This document shows, one piece after another, positions 38,000 through 51,770 of a stretch of 64,000 bases of DNA (its first letter is position 1; each line of letters opens with the position of its first letter). A program made the translations under genes and the position numbers. The stretch is taken from assembly GCA_036345935.2 (NCBI GenBank), contig JADWOT020000002.1, positions 1-64,000 on the forward strand. The letters run 5' to 3'. Below the pieces are notes generated by a model. It had not been told where the DNA came from, did not search any database, and saw nothing but the letters and a program-made list of their open reading frames with translations. The DNA comes from Taenia hydatigena (Eukaryota; Platyhelminthes; Cestoda; Cyclophyllidea; Taeniidae).

Positions 38000-38113
38000 A
38001 AGAAGCGCAAAAAAAACACTTATGCAGATAGACCTAACTCTATCCCACTGTTTGCAGTCTGCTTCAACCGAGAACTCTCAATCCAAGAATGGCAGGCGGT
38101 AGACGAATTCTAA
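38000..38113 (+). pseudogene. decayed tandem copy of the acidic exon
   Basis: The frame TYADRPNSIPLFAVCFNREL then SIQEWQAVDEF ends at TAA 38111-38113. Residue by residue it aligns without gaps to DVDADGFQPIEPFDVNHGREL and PIEDREDVEET of the block at 36962, about 1.04 kb upstream. At DNA level 'atgcagat' and 'gagaactc.caatc' are shared anchors. Nothing similar was found for the rest of the gene. Confidence 0.5.
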
Positions 38114-40003
38114 AGCCGGAATGGTTGGTCCCGGGAATGCATGATTACTAACATCCTGGATAGTATGCCACAAATGACTAAAGCTCCTTGTTTCTTCGTG
38201 ATCTGCTTCTCTTTTCGCTATTAAATAATTTAAACTATGCATATTTTGTTGCTGAGCAGGAAAACTTACAGTAACTGAATGTGTCCTGTCATTTATCAAC
38301 CTCTTCCCTTAGTTCTAAATAAATATTAAGCTGTGAACGCTTTTGTATCCACCAAGTGCTTTGCCCTTCCCTACTGACTTTACACTTTTAGATGTCTTTT
38401 CTCATCTTACCTGTTTCTACGCTGCCATTTGCACTTCTTTATACGTTTATTAAAGCCTTAAACATGCAAAGCCTTCCCAATTGCCAAGCTTTCTTGGTCT
38501 GCTTTACTTTATTATACGCAGCGTGGCAGTACTCATTTTGGCATCATTTTCTGCGAAGCGGAAAATTAAGCACGGAAACCGCGTTTCGTTGATTTTCTGT
38601 TGCTGCTCCAAACACCCCAAATGCTGCCAGTCGCTGAGTAAAAAGATTGGAGCTTTGTAGCTAATGTGCTTGGGACTATTTGATCACAAGGTTTCGTTTA
38701 TTTTTGGTAGAACTCAGCTCAATTTGTTTATGGCATGTATTGGCACCTAGCCCTTCATGCCACTTTGCATCACGCAAAATAAAGTGTTCGTGCCGCGACT
38801 GTTGGTGCTTCACAGTGGAGTAACCAGATTCTATTAAAAGTACGGCGTCATCAGCCGAACACATGGAGTCCAAAACTGCACCATTTGCGGATGCAAGTAA
38901 AAACATAAATGCCAATGAGATTGACTTGGCTCCTTTTCTTAAAGTTGCCAAAGAATACAATAAGTGCTTTGACACTGGCATTCGGATTGTTTCAATTGCT
39001 TTCCCACTGCATATATCTAGGTGCTTAAATCAGTTTTGAGATCAAAAGCAATGGCCAAATGAGTTCGTCCGCAGCTACTGCAAACCAAAATGGATTTATG
39101 ATTATAAGTGTGTAGGGATGGCCGCAGAAATTAATGCCACTTTGCGGTGGTTATTGAAAATTCTCCTCTTCTTTGTGCATACAATATAAATGCCGGCGAA
39201 GCATGTAAGTAAATCTTGCTTCGAGTGGCTTCTATCTGTTAAGCTTCTTGTCTTTAAAACGTTTGGCAATCGAAGTGCACAAATATTAAATGCTTTTGGC
39301 TAGAAATTGTGTTGCATTATGCTCGATTTAAAAACGCATTACTAAGCCATCGTCGATGGTATTGGCTAACTAAATAAGCCTGGGAAAAGCAGGGCTGCAA
39401 ATAAGCGAATAAGCGTGTTTAAGACTTTGCGATTTGAAAATCGGCTGCTAATATTTTCAATAGTAAAGAATGATGCCATGAGTTAAGGTGGAAAGCAGGG
39501 ACATGACATGTCCTCTACTGCAATCGCCTCTAGATAAGTAACTGGCACTCGTGCGAGAGGAATGGAAAGCTAATTAAAATTGCAAGGGTAGGATGCTTAA
39601 GATGCGACCTTAAGTCTTTGTGTAGGTCTCCGTGACGCTACCACAAGAAACGTTGGCGATGTCAGGATTTGTCACAACAATGAATTCATTGCTGCATTGG
39701 CAGAATATCAGGACTAGTCGACTTCAGTGGAGAAGATGCCAGTGATTGACTCCAGGTTATAAACAACTTAGCGATTCGCGACATGTCAGGCCATACTATT
39801 CTTCTGCCATCGAAGAAAGTATTTGAATTCGCTTGTGTCTGATGGAGAGCTAAGCATAAATTGCGACCTTTGTGTTTGAATTTTCTCTACAACTTGACGA
39901 AAAGCTGGTCAGTACAGTCTGCCAAAATCAAATGGAAATGGTCTTTGTTGCCATGCATTTTACAGGTCGGGTCAAGGTTTGCAGTCCACTTAAGTAGCAA
40001 TAG
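38114..40003. other. no gene recognised
   Basis: Short frames only. The minus frame at 38676-38981 starts with a hydrophobic stretch but has no splice, motif or copy support. Confidence 0.45.
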
Positions 40004-40516
40004 CAGCAAGACATCAATGCATTGTTGGACGGAAGATGTATTAGTGTGATCCTTCGAGGTGGCGAAACCAATCCTGACGAAAAGGCTAACATTTCTCTGC
40101 TGGGTGAGAAAAAGTCACCCAAACTAGGTATTGCTTCTTCCTTTCACGAGGCACATTGATACCTCTCTTCGGTGCCGCCATTATTTCTCCAGTTAAATCT
40201 CATTTTCTCATCAGCTGTCAGATTATACAAACTAAAATGAAAAAAAGGGATGGAAATGAGATGGCTGGATAGAATATGCTGCCCGCCTAACACTGTTACG
40301 CATTGTTGGTTACCTGGCAACACAGACGACGAATCCGAAGTATTCATGGCTTTACATATCAGTACACCAGGGCAGAAATCAGAGAACAAGTATATAAAAG
40401 TCGAGGCTGGACTAGTGAATCAGAATGGCTACAACAAAGCCCATGTTGACCTGTCTTGTTGCTCCTGTTACCAGTTGATAAAAACGGCTTTTCGATTTAC
40501 CCATCACAAGCCGTGA
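40004..40516 (+). CDS. unrecognised gene, two phase-matched exons
   Basis: Exon one (40004-40103) reads INALLDGRCISVILRGGETN then PDEKANISLL and ends CTG G|GTGAGA. Exon two (40326-40516) follows acceptor GGCAACACAG in the matching phase (G|AC gives Asp) and reads DDESEVFMALHISTPGQKSE, then KYIKVEAGLVNQNGYNK, and ends in TGA. The intron is 222 bp. The alternating hydrophobic pattern suggests beta strands, but I recognise no family. The 5' end is open: the exon-one acceptor (CAATAG) is a guess. A weak resemblance to the plus frame at 43411-43668 is noted among the findings. Confidence 0.4.
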
Positions 40517-43410
40517 AGAAAAATGCTCTGTAAACTAATAGTACGGTAGTCATTAGTCAACCAAAACTTCTTAGGTCAAGAGAAATGACACCTCTACTTA
40601 CGCATGCTATGATTTTAATTTGTCAACAGTTTACCTGGTCAGTTAAATTAAATTGGACTAACAACAAATTATATTTAAATCAAGGGCTTGTGGAATGTAA
40701 GTCATTGTGCTGCATTCCGTTTCTTTGATTCGTGTACTGTGCAAATGGGGCTGCATTCAGAGCACGTGTTAAGGATCGTCTGCCACTTTAAAGACAGTCT
40801 CCGCTTACCAATGTGGACACCTCAGCAAATAAGGACATCTGTTTGTGGCAATGCGAGGTCGCCGTTACCTCACTATCTAGGCATGGAACTCGCCCTGAGT
40901 CAAGCTCTCACCTGCGTTAGCACTATTTGGTCTTTGCCCCATATTTACGCTTCAGCCTATGAAACAGGAAGGCACACACTACTAACATGAACCAGGACTA
41001 GGATACGATAGCATATTTAGTAATGCTCCATACAGCAGCCGGCGTTGAGTGGCATTGGTGAGCATGTCTCGCGTCATCACGACTGAATTCTTCTCCATCA
41101 TCTAGTGTGGAGCTCAATCAGTGCAACGTGTTGCAGGGTCTATGGTGGTGTCATGCTTATTGTTTAGAGAAGCAGGATTAACTTAATTCGAGACATGGCA
41201 TTAGGATGCATTTGGTTCCTTGCCTCTTCAATTTGGCCAAACATGTGGCACTATAGTGTATGGTGATGAGAAACAAAGTAAATATTCGGTTCCAGTTCCG
41301 GTGTTATTTCGACGAGAAAATAAGAAGTTGCCTTAAATTCTGCTACGCCCCATTGCGCTTGATGCACTGTAGTGGCGAAAATATTGATTGAGGTGGGAAG
41401 TACAAGGTCAGAAGGGAAAAACCGCGTCAACTCCAAGCCATTACCATGAGCGGAGGGGAGGCTTCTCGCAAAAGGAAAGTGTCACCATCCTTAATCCCAC
41501 GCTAATGTCAGCGGAAAATTTATTTAAGGTGACGAAAAGGATATGTATGCAGAAGGCGTCGAATTTGAAGAAACCTAAAAGGTTATTTCACTCGTAAAAT
41601 TACCACGTGTCCTTCCAAATGAGGATGAAAACCTCAATCCATATTGGCCCATTTTGGTGCTTCGCAAGTGCAAGCTCCCCTCTGGGACGCTTTAGTAAAT
41701 ATTGTTTTATGCTTTGGCATTTATTTATGCAAGCAGCTTTAATTTAGTAACCATCTTACATAATGTCATCTATTGTGGTAAAAGTTCTGGTGCAGCAGAC
41801 AAAACATACGCAGCTTTTACATGTTGACTAGATACCCTAAAAGCACCACAAAATGAACGAAAGATATGCATTTTAGGTATTTTGCGTCTTTCTAATATAG
41901 CTGACGAGAATTTCTTTCAATGTAAGGTGCGCGCACTTTGCTGGACCAAATTTGAGTGCCGATAGCACCGCATAAATTATTGCTGCATTTCTGGAATTCG
42001 CAAGAATAGTAGATAAATAATACAAAAGTTTCAAGTCCGCAATCACACCAATGCCTACACAAGCACACGCTGAACACGTGCTTAGGCTCAATAACCCACT
42101 TTCCCGTTGTACTTAAGTTTACTTTATTATATATTGCCTCTACGCATCAAATGTTGAGTGCTGCCACCGAAAAATTAAAGGCTGAGCAATCATTACTAAA
42201 CAAAAGGATACACGACTACAGTTTTTGGGACGACATGGTAGGAATACAAGATCCATCATGGAGCATGATAGTAACTCGGAAAAACGTCTGGCTAGTTCAT
42301 TACAAATTACGTGTTCACGTACTTAAATTCGTGACGAAATCGTGACAATGAATAATTGAATAATTGTACAAACATAAAAACGATTATTGAAAAAAATGCG
42401 TTTGCATTATGATTCTCAGACAAGAAAACCATGTTGCAGGTTCTAAGAAAATATTGAAGGCACGTACTTGTCGCACAAACAGTAGCCTATGGAAAGAGAC
42501 CCAATTATCAACATCTGTGAAGCTCATTACCCTATTATTCTCTGCACAGACACACGGAAGCATCTTTTGTGGTTGGTTCAACCCAGTAGCGTACCCTGTT
42601 TTGGAATGCGTTTGCGTCTAGGATGTATTTGCCTTCCATTTGCGATTAAACCGCATATCAGTCACCAACGTCCGTGTGGCTCCTTCCGTTGCACATGTAC
42701 ATCTATTGCAAAGGAAACACTGATCGCCGGCACAAACTCGTTCCTATTTCATTGTTTTTGCATTGTCTTGATTAGACAGGTAGTATATTGACTTATTTTC
42801 AAGTTAAACACATTTATTAAGAAAAATTTATACTTGCTGTGGGTCACAAAATACCATCTAAAGCACAGCTCTCAATAAGATTATAGAGAATAGACATATC
42901 CAGTTGACTACTCACTGTATTAAATTATCTGCAACAACTTAAGCAAGGCGACAACTCAAAATAGATTCCCAATTGACTGCTCTCCAAAAGTGATTGCAAT
43001 TCTTGCCCATTAATGCACTCTACAAGGATTGAATTCTGTGGTGACCCTAGAGGCGATGCATAATGCGATGAATTTTAGGACTTAATAAATCAAAGAAAAT
43101 CTTTACATTCTCGCAATCAGTATACATATTTGCGCGCAAAATTTCAAGTCAATTCGTGTCAAGCCGTTTCGATCTAGGCTATCAGTGCCCAGTGCAAACA
43201 TTGGCAATAAATTTACGTACAGATCATTGGTTAAATACAGAGAGAAAAAAAGCAAAAAATAATTTAGCTAACATTATTACAGAACAAAGGATGTTAAAAT
43301 TCGGCCATAATCAGTAAAGATTTACTGCAAGATAAGACAGTCAATGCGCTGGGAATTTAGAGTTTTAGAATCAAACTGATTTTAGCCATCTTTTTGCCCA
43401 CCAGAACCAT
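40517..43410. other. no gene recognised
   Basis: Short overlapping frames on both strands (for example plus 40688-40990 and plus 42409-42791) show no motif or splice pattern that I trust. Confidence 0.45.
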
Positions 43411-43668
43411 TTGTGTCTACTGCATGACATATTGCATCAAACGAGGCGCTCCATGCTCCAAGCTCACGCCCCTAGGCTTAAGTTGAAGCATCTCAACGCG
43501 TCAATTGTGACGCTTCAATACTTGCATCCAGATAGGCGGCTGCGGGCTATCTGTTACAGTACAAATGCATGGTATCGACCAAAAGTCGACTTGGAAAATC
43601 AAAATGGTGCCTGGAAAACGCAGGTCATAAAGGCGGCAAATAGGCAGGCGCGGAAACGAGCTGCTTAG
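43411..43668 (+). CDS. candidate terminal exon, basic C-terminus
   Basis: An 85-codon frame reads APRLKLKHLNASIVTLQYLH, then YRPKVDLENQNGAWKTQVIK, and ends ARKRAA-stop. It is Lys/Arg-rich and coding-like, but the only support is composition and a short resemblance to the second exon at 40326-40516 (KV...NQNG...K). The family is unknown. Confidence 0.25.
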   Translation: MCLLHDILHQTRRSMLQAHAPRLKLKHLNASIVTLQYLHPDRRLRAICYSTNAWYRPKVDLENQNGAWKTQVIKAANRQARKRAA

Positions 43669-43669
43669 A

Positions 43670-46600
43670 GTTGATTGTAGTTAATTGACATGGCTATAAA
43701 ATAAAAAACCGTGATTTGACATTGGAATTGACCTTGATGGAATTAAAGGAAACCGCGTATTATTCCGGCCCTTTTCTTAACTGTCTGCTTAGTTACTGGC
43801 GTAAACGTGTGAAAAGCCAGCGTGAACTTGTGCGCCAAGGACCAACACGCAGGCGCATGTACACTAGCCATGTGGTTTGTTCATGTACATGCAACGTGTT
43901 GCTACCGAATTTCTAAGCATGTCTGACCTCCTTAAAAGCAATTTCCTGAGAACGTGTGTAAAAGTAGATTTTCTTGTAAATTGTTAGTAAATGCGAGTAG
44001 CAGTAACTTGAATAGCTAAAGCTAGCACAAATGCTTAAAATATGTGTTTGTCTAAAATATTTTAAGGATAAATTGATTTTAGAAAAAATTCATAAAATTT
44101 CTATCCTAATTTTGCCTTGCTTGTTTTACCGTTTTCATTTTTCCGGATGAAGCGATAGAAAATGCAAAGAGGTTTTGAATGGCCTGCATTGATAGGAAAA
44201 AGATATGTGGGGCTGAGCGATTGAATAACCTAACACTGCATTACGTTCTTTGTTAGGTGGGGCAATATCCTTTGCCTCGATGACAGTGTAGGTGATGGAC
44301 ATAAAGTCAGATGGTAATAGTGATAACTGATGTCATAACACCAACGTATTCAACAAATGACAAAAAAACAACTGTCTTTATGTTATTGCACGCTAAAGAT
44401 TCGTTTAGTATTTTTGACTAGTCCAAATTTTAACACATTTTACTATAATATCATCAGTAGGCGGCATAAACGCCATTGTAGGATGAGACGGTACTTTAGG
44501 CAATGAAATAGATATCGTTTCTTTCCTTCTTGAGAAATGTGCAAAAAGCAGACACTGCATCTACGTACCGACAATTTGGCAACAGTCGCACAGCGAATTT
44601 TATCCTCTAAAACTTCGCTGAAAAATGAGCGTTAAAAGGTATGGACACAACTGTATTAGCCGACATGACACATGGGGTGAATCTGCTAAAAAGGGACTGT
44701 CATGCCTCTAACCTCAATTTGTGACCAATTTTGTTGAAGTTTAGGCTCGCATTTTCCTCCTACCTACAAGAGAATGCAGTGTTGAGAATCACAGGTGGAA
44801 ATTTCATTGTCAAGAAGAAATTCTCGAGAGGATACACGAAACTTTAAATATGAGAGCAAGATTTTGAATGTTTTACTGCTAAGTCTACAATCCATATCTG
44901 GCATCGTAATTTTGTTCAAAAGTATTAATTATGCAAAAGAGTTTCTAAAAAAGAACACAAGTGACCTCAAAAGTGCTACTCGCTGCATTTATAGCCGCGG
45001 TTTTGTGCCGATGGAAGTAGGTAACTGATAATGGAACTACTCGCCATGTGATGCATCGGTGCATATTTAACACGCAGATGTGATGCATAAAGTTGTGTAG
45101 TTATGACCCCGTTTTCGATCATTTTTAATGAGGTGATTTGCAGTTGATAATATTTGGTCTTACAAAGTTGTCCTTGGATTAATAAACACATTGGCTAGTA
45201 TTCATAACGCTTTCCTTCAAAGTGAATGCAAAGAATCATGTTATAGACATGCCACAAATTCTTACGATGGGCATACCTATCTCGAGAGCCATCGGTACGA
45301 AGATAGGACGAAGCCAACTGTGATACCCGTAGCAGTGTTAAGGCCAAAACATCTGCAGTTAGTTCGTCAAAGGAAAAAGCAAGGTAATTGCTTTAGCAGA
45401 ATTTTCTTAGATTCCCGACATTTTGACTTAATACCGTTCTAGGATAGGAATTTCGGAAAAATTTAAATTAGCTAACATGATTAGGAGCGCAGGTAATTAA
45501 TTAAGCCACGATTAATGCATTTGAGCTATACCTAAAACGAAGGGCACTAAACAGCCTAGGTAATCAGAAAAAGTGTGAAAAAAGCGACTAAAGGGTTGCA
45601 GTATAACACGGCTAGGTGCCATAACGCGTGCCTAAATAACCAGCTTACATGTAAGTCAAACAGCATTCCCTCTTTAGTAAGCTTACCTTTATATTCAGCT
45701 TCTTCTTTGCATTGCATCAACGGGTTGCATTTCTTTGGGGGTGAACGCATGGATTGTAGTGCAGAAGCTAAAATCAGAGTGAAACATCCCTAGACAACGC
45801 AGTGTGAATTGAGAAAAGGTAAGGGAGTCAAGCAATGCCTTTGTGAGAAAAATGTGGGAGATCATAATGCACTTAATGGGAGGCCAATTAAATGCCATCT
45901 GATACTCACATGCTTTCACAATGCAATGATGTGCCTATCTGTAACGTAGATAAGGTAGGAATGCATCCGGTGGTAAATAGACTGCTTGCATAAGTGGTTT
46001 CGCATCAGAAATTGGTGATGTTAGTTTTAGCGCCTGTTACTCACTAAGTGTTAGTAGTAGAATCCTTGTGATAAACATTTGATTTTCATCCTTCAGCCGA
46101 AGCCAGCCGCCCTACATTACGTTGTGCAGGCGAACATTAAGTCGATTGTCATTCTCTCGGCATGCAACGAAACTCCATTTAATGCGCTGGAATTGCAGGT
46201 TTAGATTCAGCCAAACAATTATTTTATTTATTCAATTTTAAAAGGGCTTGTTTCCATGCACTTTCAAAGTAGCTTTCCACCCATTTTGCCCATCGAAATG
46301 ATACGGGATCTGTCTCTTCATTCCTTGGCCTTTTATCCATCTCTTTACTGGCATTTAATTATTAATTGATTTTCGTGCTTAAACAAGCTCATTCGGTTTT
46401 AGTCGTTCCACCAATTCATCCTAACTGTAATGTACCCACTCCTCCTATTTGCATACATTAGCACCCCGGAATTCTGCATCCATGCATATGGTTTTCAGGT
46501 CAAAGTTGATTCAGCTATATTTTTCCATCCACTCAAATAGTGATTAGGAGATGCTACGCAGTGTAACCTATAGCTGCTTGACATAGAGGCCATTTTCCTT

Positions 46601-48299
46601 GGAATTCAATACCTTCCGACAATAGCTGCACATCTAAAATGCAAATTCTCTTGTACCTAAGGGGCTACGGGACGTAGTCTAACGCTTACATATAAAGAAA
46701 TTTTGAGGTATGTCAGCCTCTTCAGCCACTACTGCTGAAGAATGGCTACCCAAATTCCTGTGGCACAAATCGTACTTGTGACTTTGTCCAGTAGCTTTGG
46801 CGGCCTTGTGTTTGGTCTAAAGCAGGCTCCTTGGATGAACCTGTTTAGCTAAGTCTTTCATAAACACTATCCACCCTCATGTGCCGTGATGTGGCTCTGA
46901 GTTGAGCCTAAAAATCATTTGATTCTATGGGGTAAGGACTGAGCTCACTGTGCACTATCTCATTGCTAAGCATGGACGACAGGGATGGGATCGACATCTG
47001 ACCCTCATTCGCCCAGCTAGGTAAAAATTGCATGTGGGGATGATAAATGACTTGACGTAGTTTAGAGATTATGTGGGTGTGCCGCAACCGCCTGAGTTCG
47101 CCCACCCTTATGTACGCGACTGTGCTTTCTGTTCTGCGTAAGTTTGATTGCATGATATACGCAAGGTCACACATTTTTGCCGCATTTGTTAACAAAATAT
47201 TTCGAATGACACGTGTGCACCTAATTCTTTTAGACCCGGCTGCCTGTATGTGTAGTGAGTCCTGAACCTCTGCAAATCCCTGGCAGCTTCCAAAGTTTAC
47301 TCACAAAGCGCAACATAGCAATATTTTTTTTCATTAGAAGCGTTGCTATAGCTTGTTTTAACTTTGCAATCTGTCTGTCTAATTTCTTTGGGTCGCCGTA
47401 ACTTTTGTTCACTTCAAACTATACTGAGGTTACAGCACACATGCCATTAATGCATCGTTATTATCCCTTCACACTTGATCATACTCTAACTGTTAAGCCG
47501 TGCTGCTTTTTATCAGTAGAAAACCTTGATTGATGTGAAACCCATTTTAAGGGCACTACCCTTAACATATGCTTGCCAGTCGTAGCCATAGCATATAAAT
47601 CCATTCCGAACAGAAATGTTTGGTGTTGAGCATCGTAGAATATGCTAGTATGGGGATCATCACCGAAAACACTTTAATTGGTAGCAGGTAGAACTCCAGC
47701 TTATGCATTAACCAATTAATATCGTCTGATAACAACGTTTAATTATTCTAATCCGTTTTAATTACGAAGCCAGTACGTAGGGCAGGTGAGTGAGCTGTTT
47801 ACCGTGTTCTTCGTTCTGATATTGCTGAGTGCTGTCAGCCCCTACATGGTGTATGTGCGTAGCACATTGGCCACGGTTCCGACTCTTCATTTAAACCAGT
47901 TCTTCTAACATATACTTATAAAACACATGTTATCAATTCGGCTAATCTGCTTATGTTCATTTTTTTCCCAATTTTTACAAACTTTTGTTAAGACATTCCA
48001 TTGGGTGGATATCGCCTATGGTCGTCGCATATGAAACAACGGTTACTGTTTTATCCCTCACTTCTCCGAATGCCAACTTCGGTGGCCATACGCACTTTCT
48101 CACCAGACGCATATACACTTTACCAGCCTAGACACTGAACTTGTAAGACATTTTAATGTCAGTACAGTACTCAGGGACGGCCTTTGACGTTTCGTCACAT
48201 TTCGCAGATTTATCAAGAGGCAGTCCTACATTCGAACAGTGCAGGCTTTATGGTACGCTATCTTTACCACCGAGATCCACTTTGTTTTTCATCAAGATA
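43670..48299. other. mostly no gene recognised
   Basis: One coding-like frame is visible on the plus strand at about 45191-45384 (LESHRYEDRTKPTVIPVAVL, then QLVRQRKKQ before a G|GTAATT donor). It has no second exon or known family. The remainder shows only short frames. Confidence 0.35.
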
Positions 48300-49220
48300 C
48301 GACCAAATTGACTACAACGAGTACGTATGAGAACTAAAATGTCGCTCACAAACTGCAGCAGAGGTAAGGTTCCATCCAGTTATGTGGCTGAGGCAGCTTT
48401 CAAGCTCTTAAATTTAATAAAATGGTCTGACAATTGTTCCGCAATTCGATTAGGGTTTTAAAGTATATTATTTTAAATTTCAGTATTCTTATTTGGTAAT
48501 TTGGTTTTTGTACAGGCGGATATATTCGACATCCGCAGTCATCGTTAAGGGCTTAGAGGTTAATGAGAGGTACGCTTTTTTCTTGGACTTGATGCCGAAA
48601 GTTTGGGTTATGCGTAGAATCGAATCCACCTATTGCATAACCCGACAGACACTTGGCCATCCACATCCATCAAATCGATTCAGATTAACGAGTGTAGAAA
48701 GCTTGCCTTTGTAAGTGGATGCCCAATTCCCCGTCTTAAAATTATGACCCTAATAGACGCTTTTTGTTACTTTCAGCTTCTTAAATCGGTGTCTTAAGCA
48801 GCTCATACAAAAAATTTTAATTTGATGATTTTTGGTGTGGGTTATAATTTGATCAACGTTATTAACAATGCCAGCACTGCTATCACGAAGAATTAGACCA
48901 CTGATCTTAACTCTAGTGCACGTTCTGTCCTACGCCTAAGTGAGAACTCGGACCTTAGATTAACTTTATTATTGCGAAGTTCACTCCAAATTCTGCCATG
49001 TCTTTGCTTTGATATTTGTTCGCAGAATGCAGATCTCTTCTTCATGCTACCATGTAATGGGTCAATTAGCACCCGAAGATGAATTTGTACGTATATCAAA
49101 TGCAAAGTGATAACAAAGAGATTCTCAGCAGATCTTGAGCATGAAGTTCATTGTCGTAGCTATCTATCGCAAAAAACACGCTTCTGACGCAACGATCAAT
49201 GAGAGCCTCCACATCAAAGC
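48300..49220 (+). pseudogene. T-box gene, copy B (pseudogene with introns kept)
   Basis: Exon 1 remains end at donor AG|GTAAGG (48363). Exon 2 (48516-48710) reads RRIYSTSAVIVKGLEVNERY, then AFFLDLMPK and HPHPSN. It is colinear with copy A from RRIF to PPPSN without gaps, but the conserved Trp is Cys. The following intron aligns with copy A at DNA level (GTGTAGAA, TTTGTAA). Exon 3, after CTTTCAG at 48777-48778, aligns with copy A at FGVGYNLINVINN versus CGVDFKLVKITNN but carries several stops. A weak exon 4 remnant lies near 49028-49100. At about 49129 the frame ILSMKFIVVAIY corresponds to the T-box motif FxETQFIAVTAY and keeps family length through the next 15 residues. Intron positions are kept, so this is a DNA-level copy that later decayed. 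Confidence 0.72.
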
Positions 49221-49347
49221 ACTTAGACATCGATGTCGCCTATTAAAAGTCATTTTAGCCCTTCACCTTCTTAGCTTTTTGGGATCGATGCGCAGATCTT
49301 TTGTGTTTTTAATGAATCGTAGGCTTGTCTCATTCATTTATGAATAA

Positions 49348-51770
49348 ACCAATCTTAATTACTTTTGTTTAATGCATGATTAGATGGGCAGATGAACGGA
49401 TATCTGGGCAGAAAAGCATGAGGAGTGGTAAGGGAAAGAAGCTGGAAATGCCGTGCTGTATAAGGATATTATACAGTTCCTTCAAGTAAAAATGCTATCG
49501 AACACTCTAAACCAGCCACTGGTGGACGCAATCAGATGTGGTGGATCGCGACTCATTCACGTGCTGTTGATATCATGCCCATTAAAATTAGAGCTGCTTC
49601 ACACTATTAGGTGAAGCTCAGAACTCAAAAAGATTGTTTAATAAAATAAGACCGGGCTCGCAAAGCTTAAGAAAAATCTGTCATTGATGCTGCATAGGGA
49701 AACCTATGAAGCCAAAGAATTTTCTTTACATTGACAATCTACTAAAATCTTTGCAGCTTCGAAAAGTCCCCATTCTTGCAGTATCCTAATGTACACCAGT
49801 GGGCAGCTCTTCAACACCAAAGAAAATGGCGCTAGATCCTATTAAAACCTTCAACGCTTATAAAAGGCACCTTTATGCCAATAAAATGAAACTGATTTGC
49901 AAGGGATCTTAGCGTTATTTAGCTAAAACTGTAGCTAGCACTACCCACATTAAGTAACTTGCCTCCTTAACTGGACCACTTTGACATTTGACATCTTCAA
50001 CCAATGTGGCAGGTGACCGCTGTAGTATAAGTTGTGCTGGAGGATGCAGTTGTTAGAAGTGAGGGTATTATGCCCCAAGTTCTAGCCACGTACCATAAAC
50101 ACCTAAGCAGGTAAGCGTGCAGTGGAAAAAACGCCATTTGCATAATTGGCGTAGCGACAAGGATGGCGCTTAAAAGTAATATTGGCAAAGAGGATCGAGC
50201 TGATGAGGATGAAGGTTGCTGCTCATTTATGAAAAGGAATACAAACGTTCAACCACTCCCCCGTATTCTTTATCAATGGTGTGCGGTGTTGCAACTCGAC
50301 CATCCAACTAGCTAAGCGTACGTACGTGGCTTCTACCCATTAAGTATAGGATTTGTTATGCCGCTTAAGCCAAACGCCAGAGTAAATCACTAACCAAGCG
50401 TATTTATGTTATTCTACGATCCCGATCCTGCTGAGTATGCTAGAAGTGAAATTATAAGGCGATTATTGGTGGCCTGTTCACCCACCTATGCATCCATCCA
50501 TCATTTACCAATTAATTAAGCGGCCTTCATATGTACTCACTCAATCTCCAAACAGTTTGTTTTTAAATTCTATTCTGATGCAGCTACTAGGTATACTTAT
50601 CTCTTCACAGCTCATTGGACGACTGTCATTCATACGCAAATATGGGGTTTTGACACATCCCATCCTACTTTAGTTGGCAATTTTAGTTCTTCGACATTTG
50701 GCGTATCCAGCTAAACATATCCTACCTTATTAAGTCCATTTGTGCATTGCAAGTGACAATTGTAAATAAAATTCAAGCAAATATTTTGGACTCTACTTTG
50801 TATAGACTTACAGCTGCTCGACTTCATTACTTTGTTAAGCAGCAGTGTTATTTTCGCCACCTACATGAACCGGGTCGACATCGACATTTCCACTATTTGT
50901 TTAGTAACAAAATCGCCAACGAAGTCGTGCAGTGGCACATGACTTTAGAATTCGTTTTATTAAATATACATATTCTCTATGGGAACAATGAAAGCCACAC
51001 ACATTTTAAATCACGGTTAATACAGTGCACAAAGTATGATGCCTCCGAAAATCCGCATGTTATTATGCTTACACAGTCGAATATACGAGAATTGTAGCTA
51101 AAACCGATAGAAAAAAAGGTTAGTGAGGCATGACCATAACAGCGATTTAGTGGACTGCGGGGACACTTCCCCCTTGGAGGTTTCAAAATGAGCACATCAA
51201 GGCTGAGAAATATTTTATCAACAGAATGTGTTTCAAATAGAAATAGAAACTAATTTCATAATGCGATGCCCAAAGCTCGTTGGAAGAGAACAGTATGATA
51301 AAAGATGAGGTCATTGGAAAGAAAGATTTTACCACCACTACACGTGGTTCTAATTGTTGGCTAGGTATGCTATTGGATTTCTCTCCCGAAAATATTTAGG
51401 CCTGTTCTTATCATCCTTTTATTCGATTACTTAATGCTAGGCATTTACATCAGCAGAGCTTCAAACTAAGTACGCCGGTTATTGGCCTACATACCACATT
51501 TCCGAACGGCAATGTAATCGTCTTGTCAAACAGAAAAAAAGCAGAATTAAACATTTCTTGCAAACATCCATACAGCTACATTGATCACAAAAGCATGAGA
51601 GGGGGAAAATCTCGCCCTTGAAGAATAATTGGCTGTCAATAAAACACTTTTATGCTCCTGTAAGCTAAAAGAGTATGCCAATGGGTAACCTGCGGGCATT
51701 ACGGCCTTCCTTTAACTCCTAAAGGGTGCCCTAATGAAGTAAATCTCTTACATCATTAAAGCATCGAGTT
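49348..51770. other. no gene recognised
   Basis: The longest frame (plus 50747-51097, 116 codons) is His- and Asn-rich with no recognisable domain. I see nothing else here. Confidence 0.4.
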
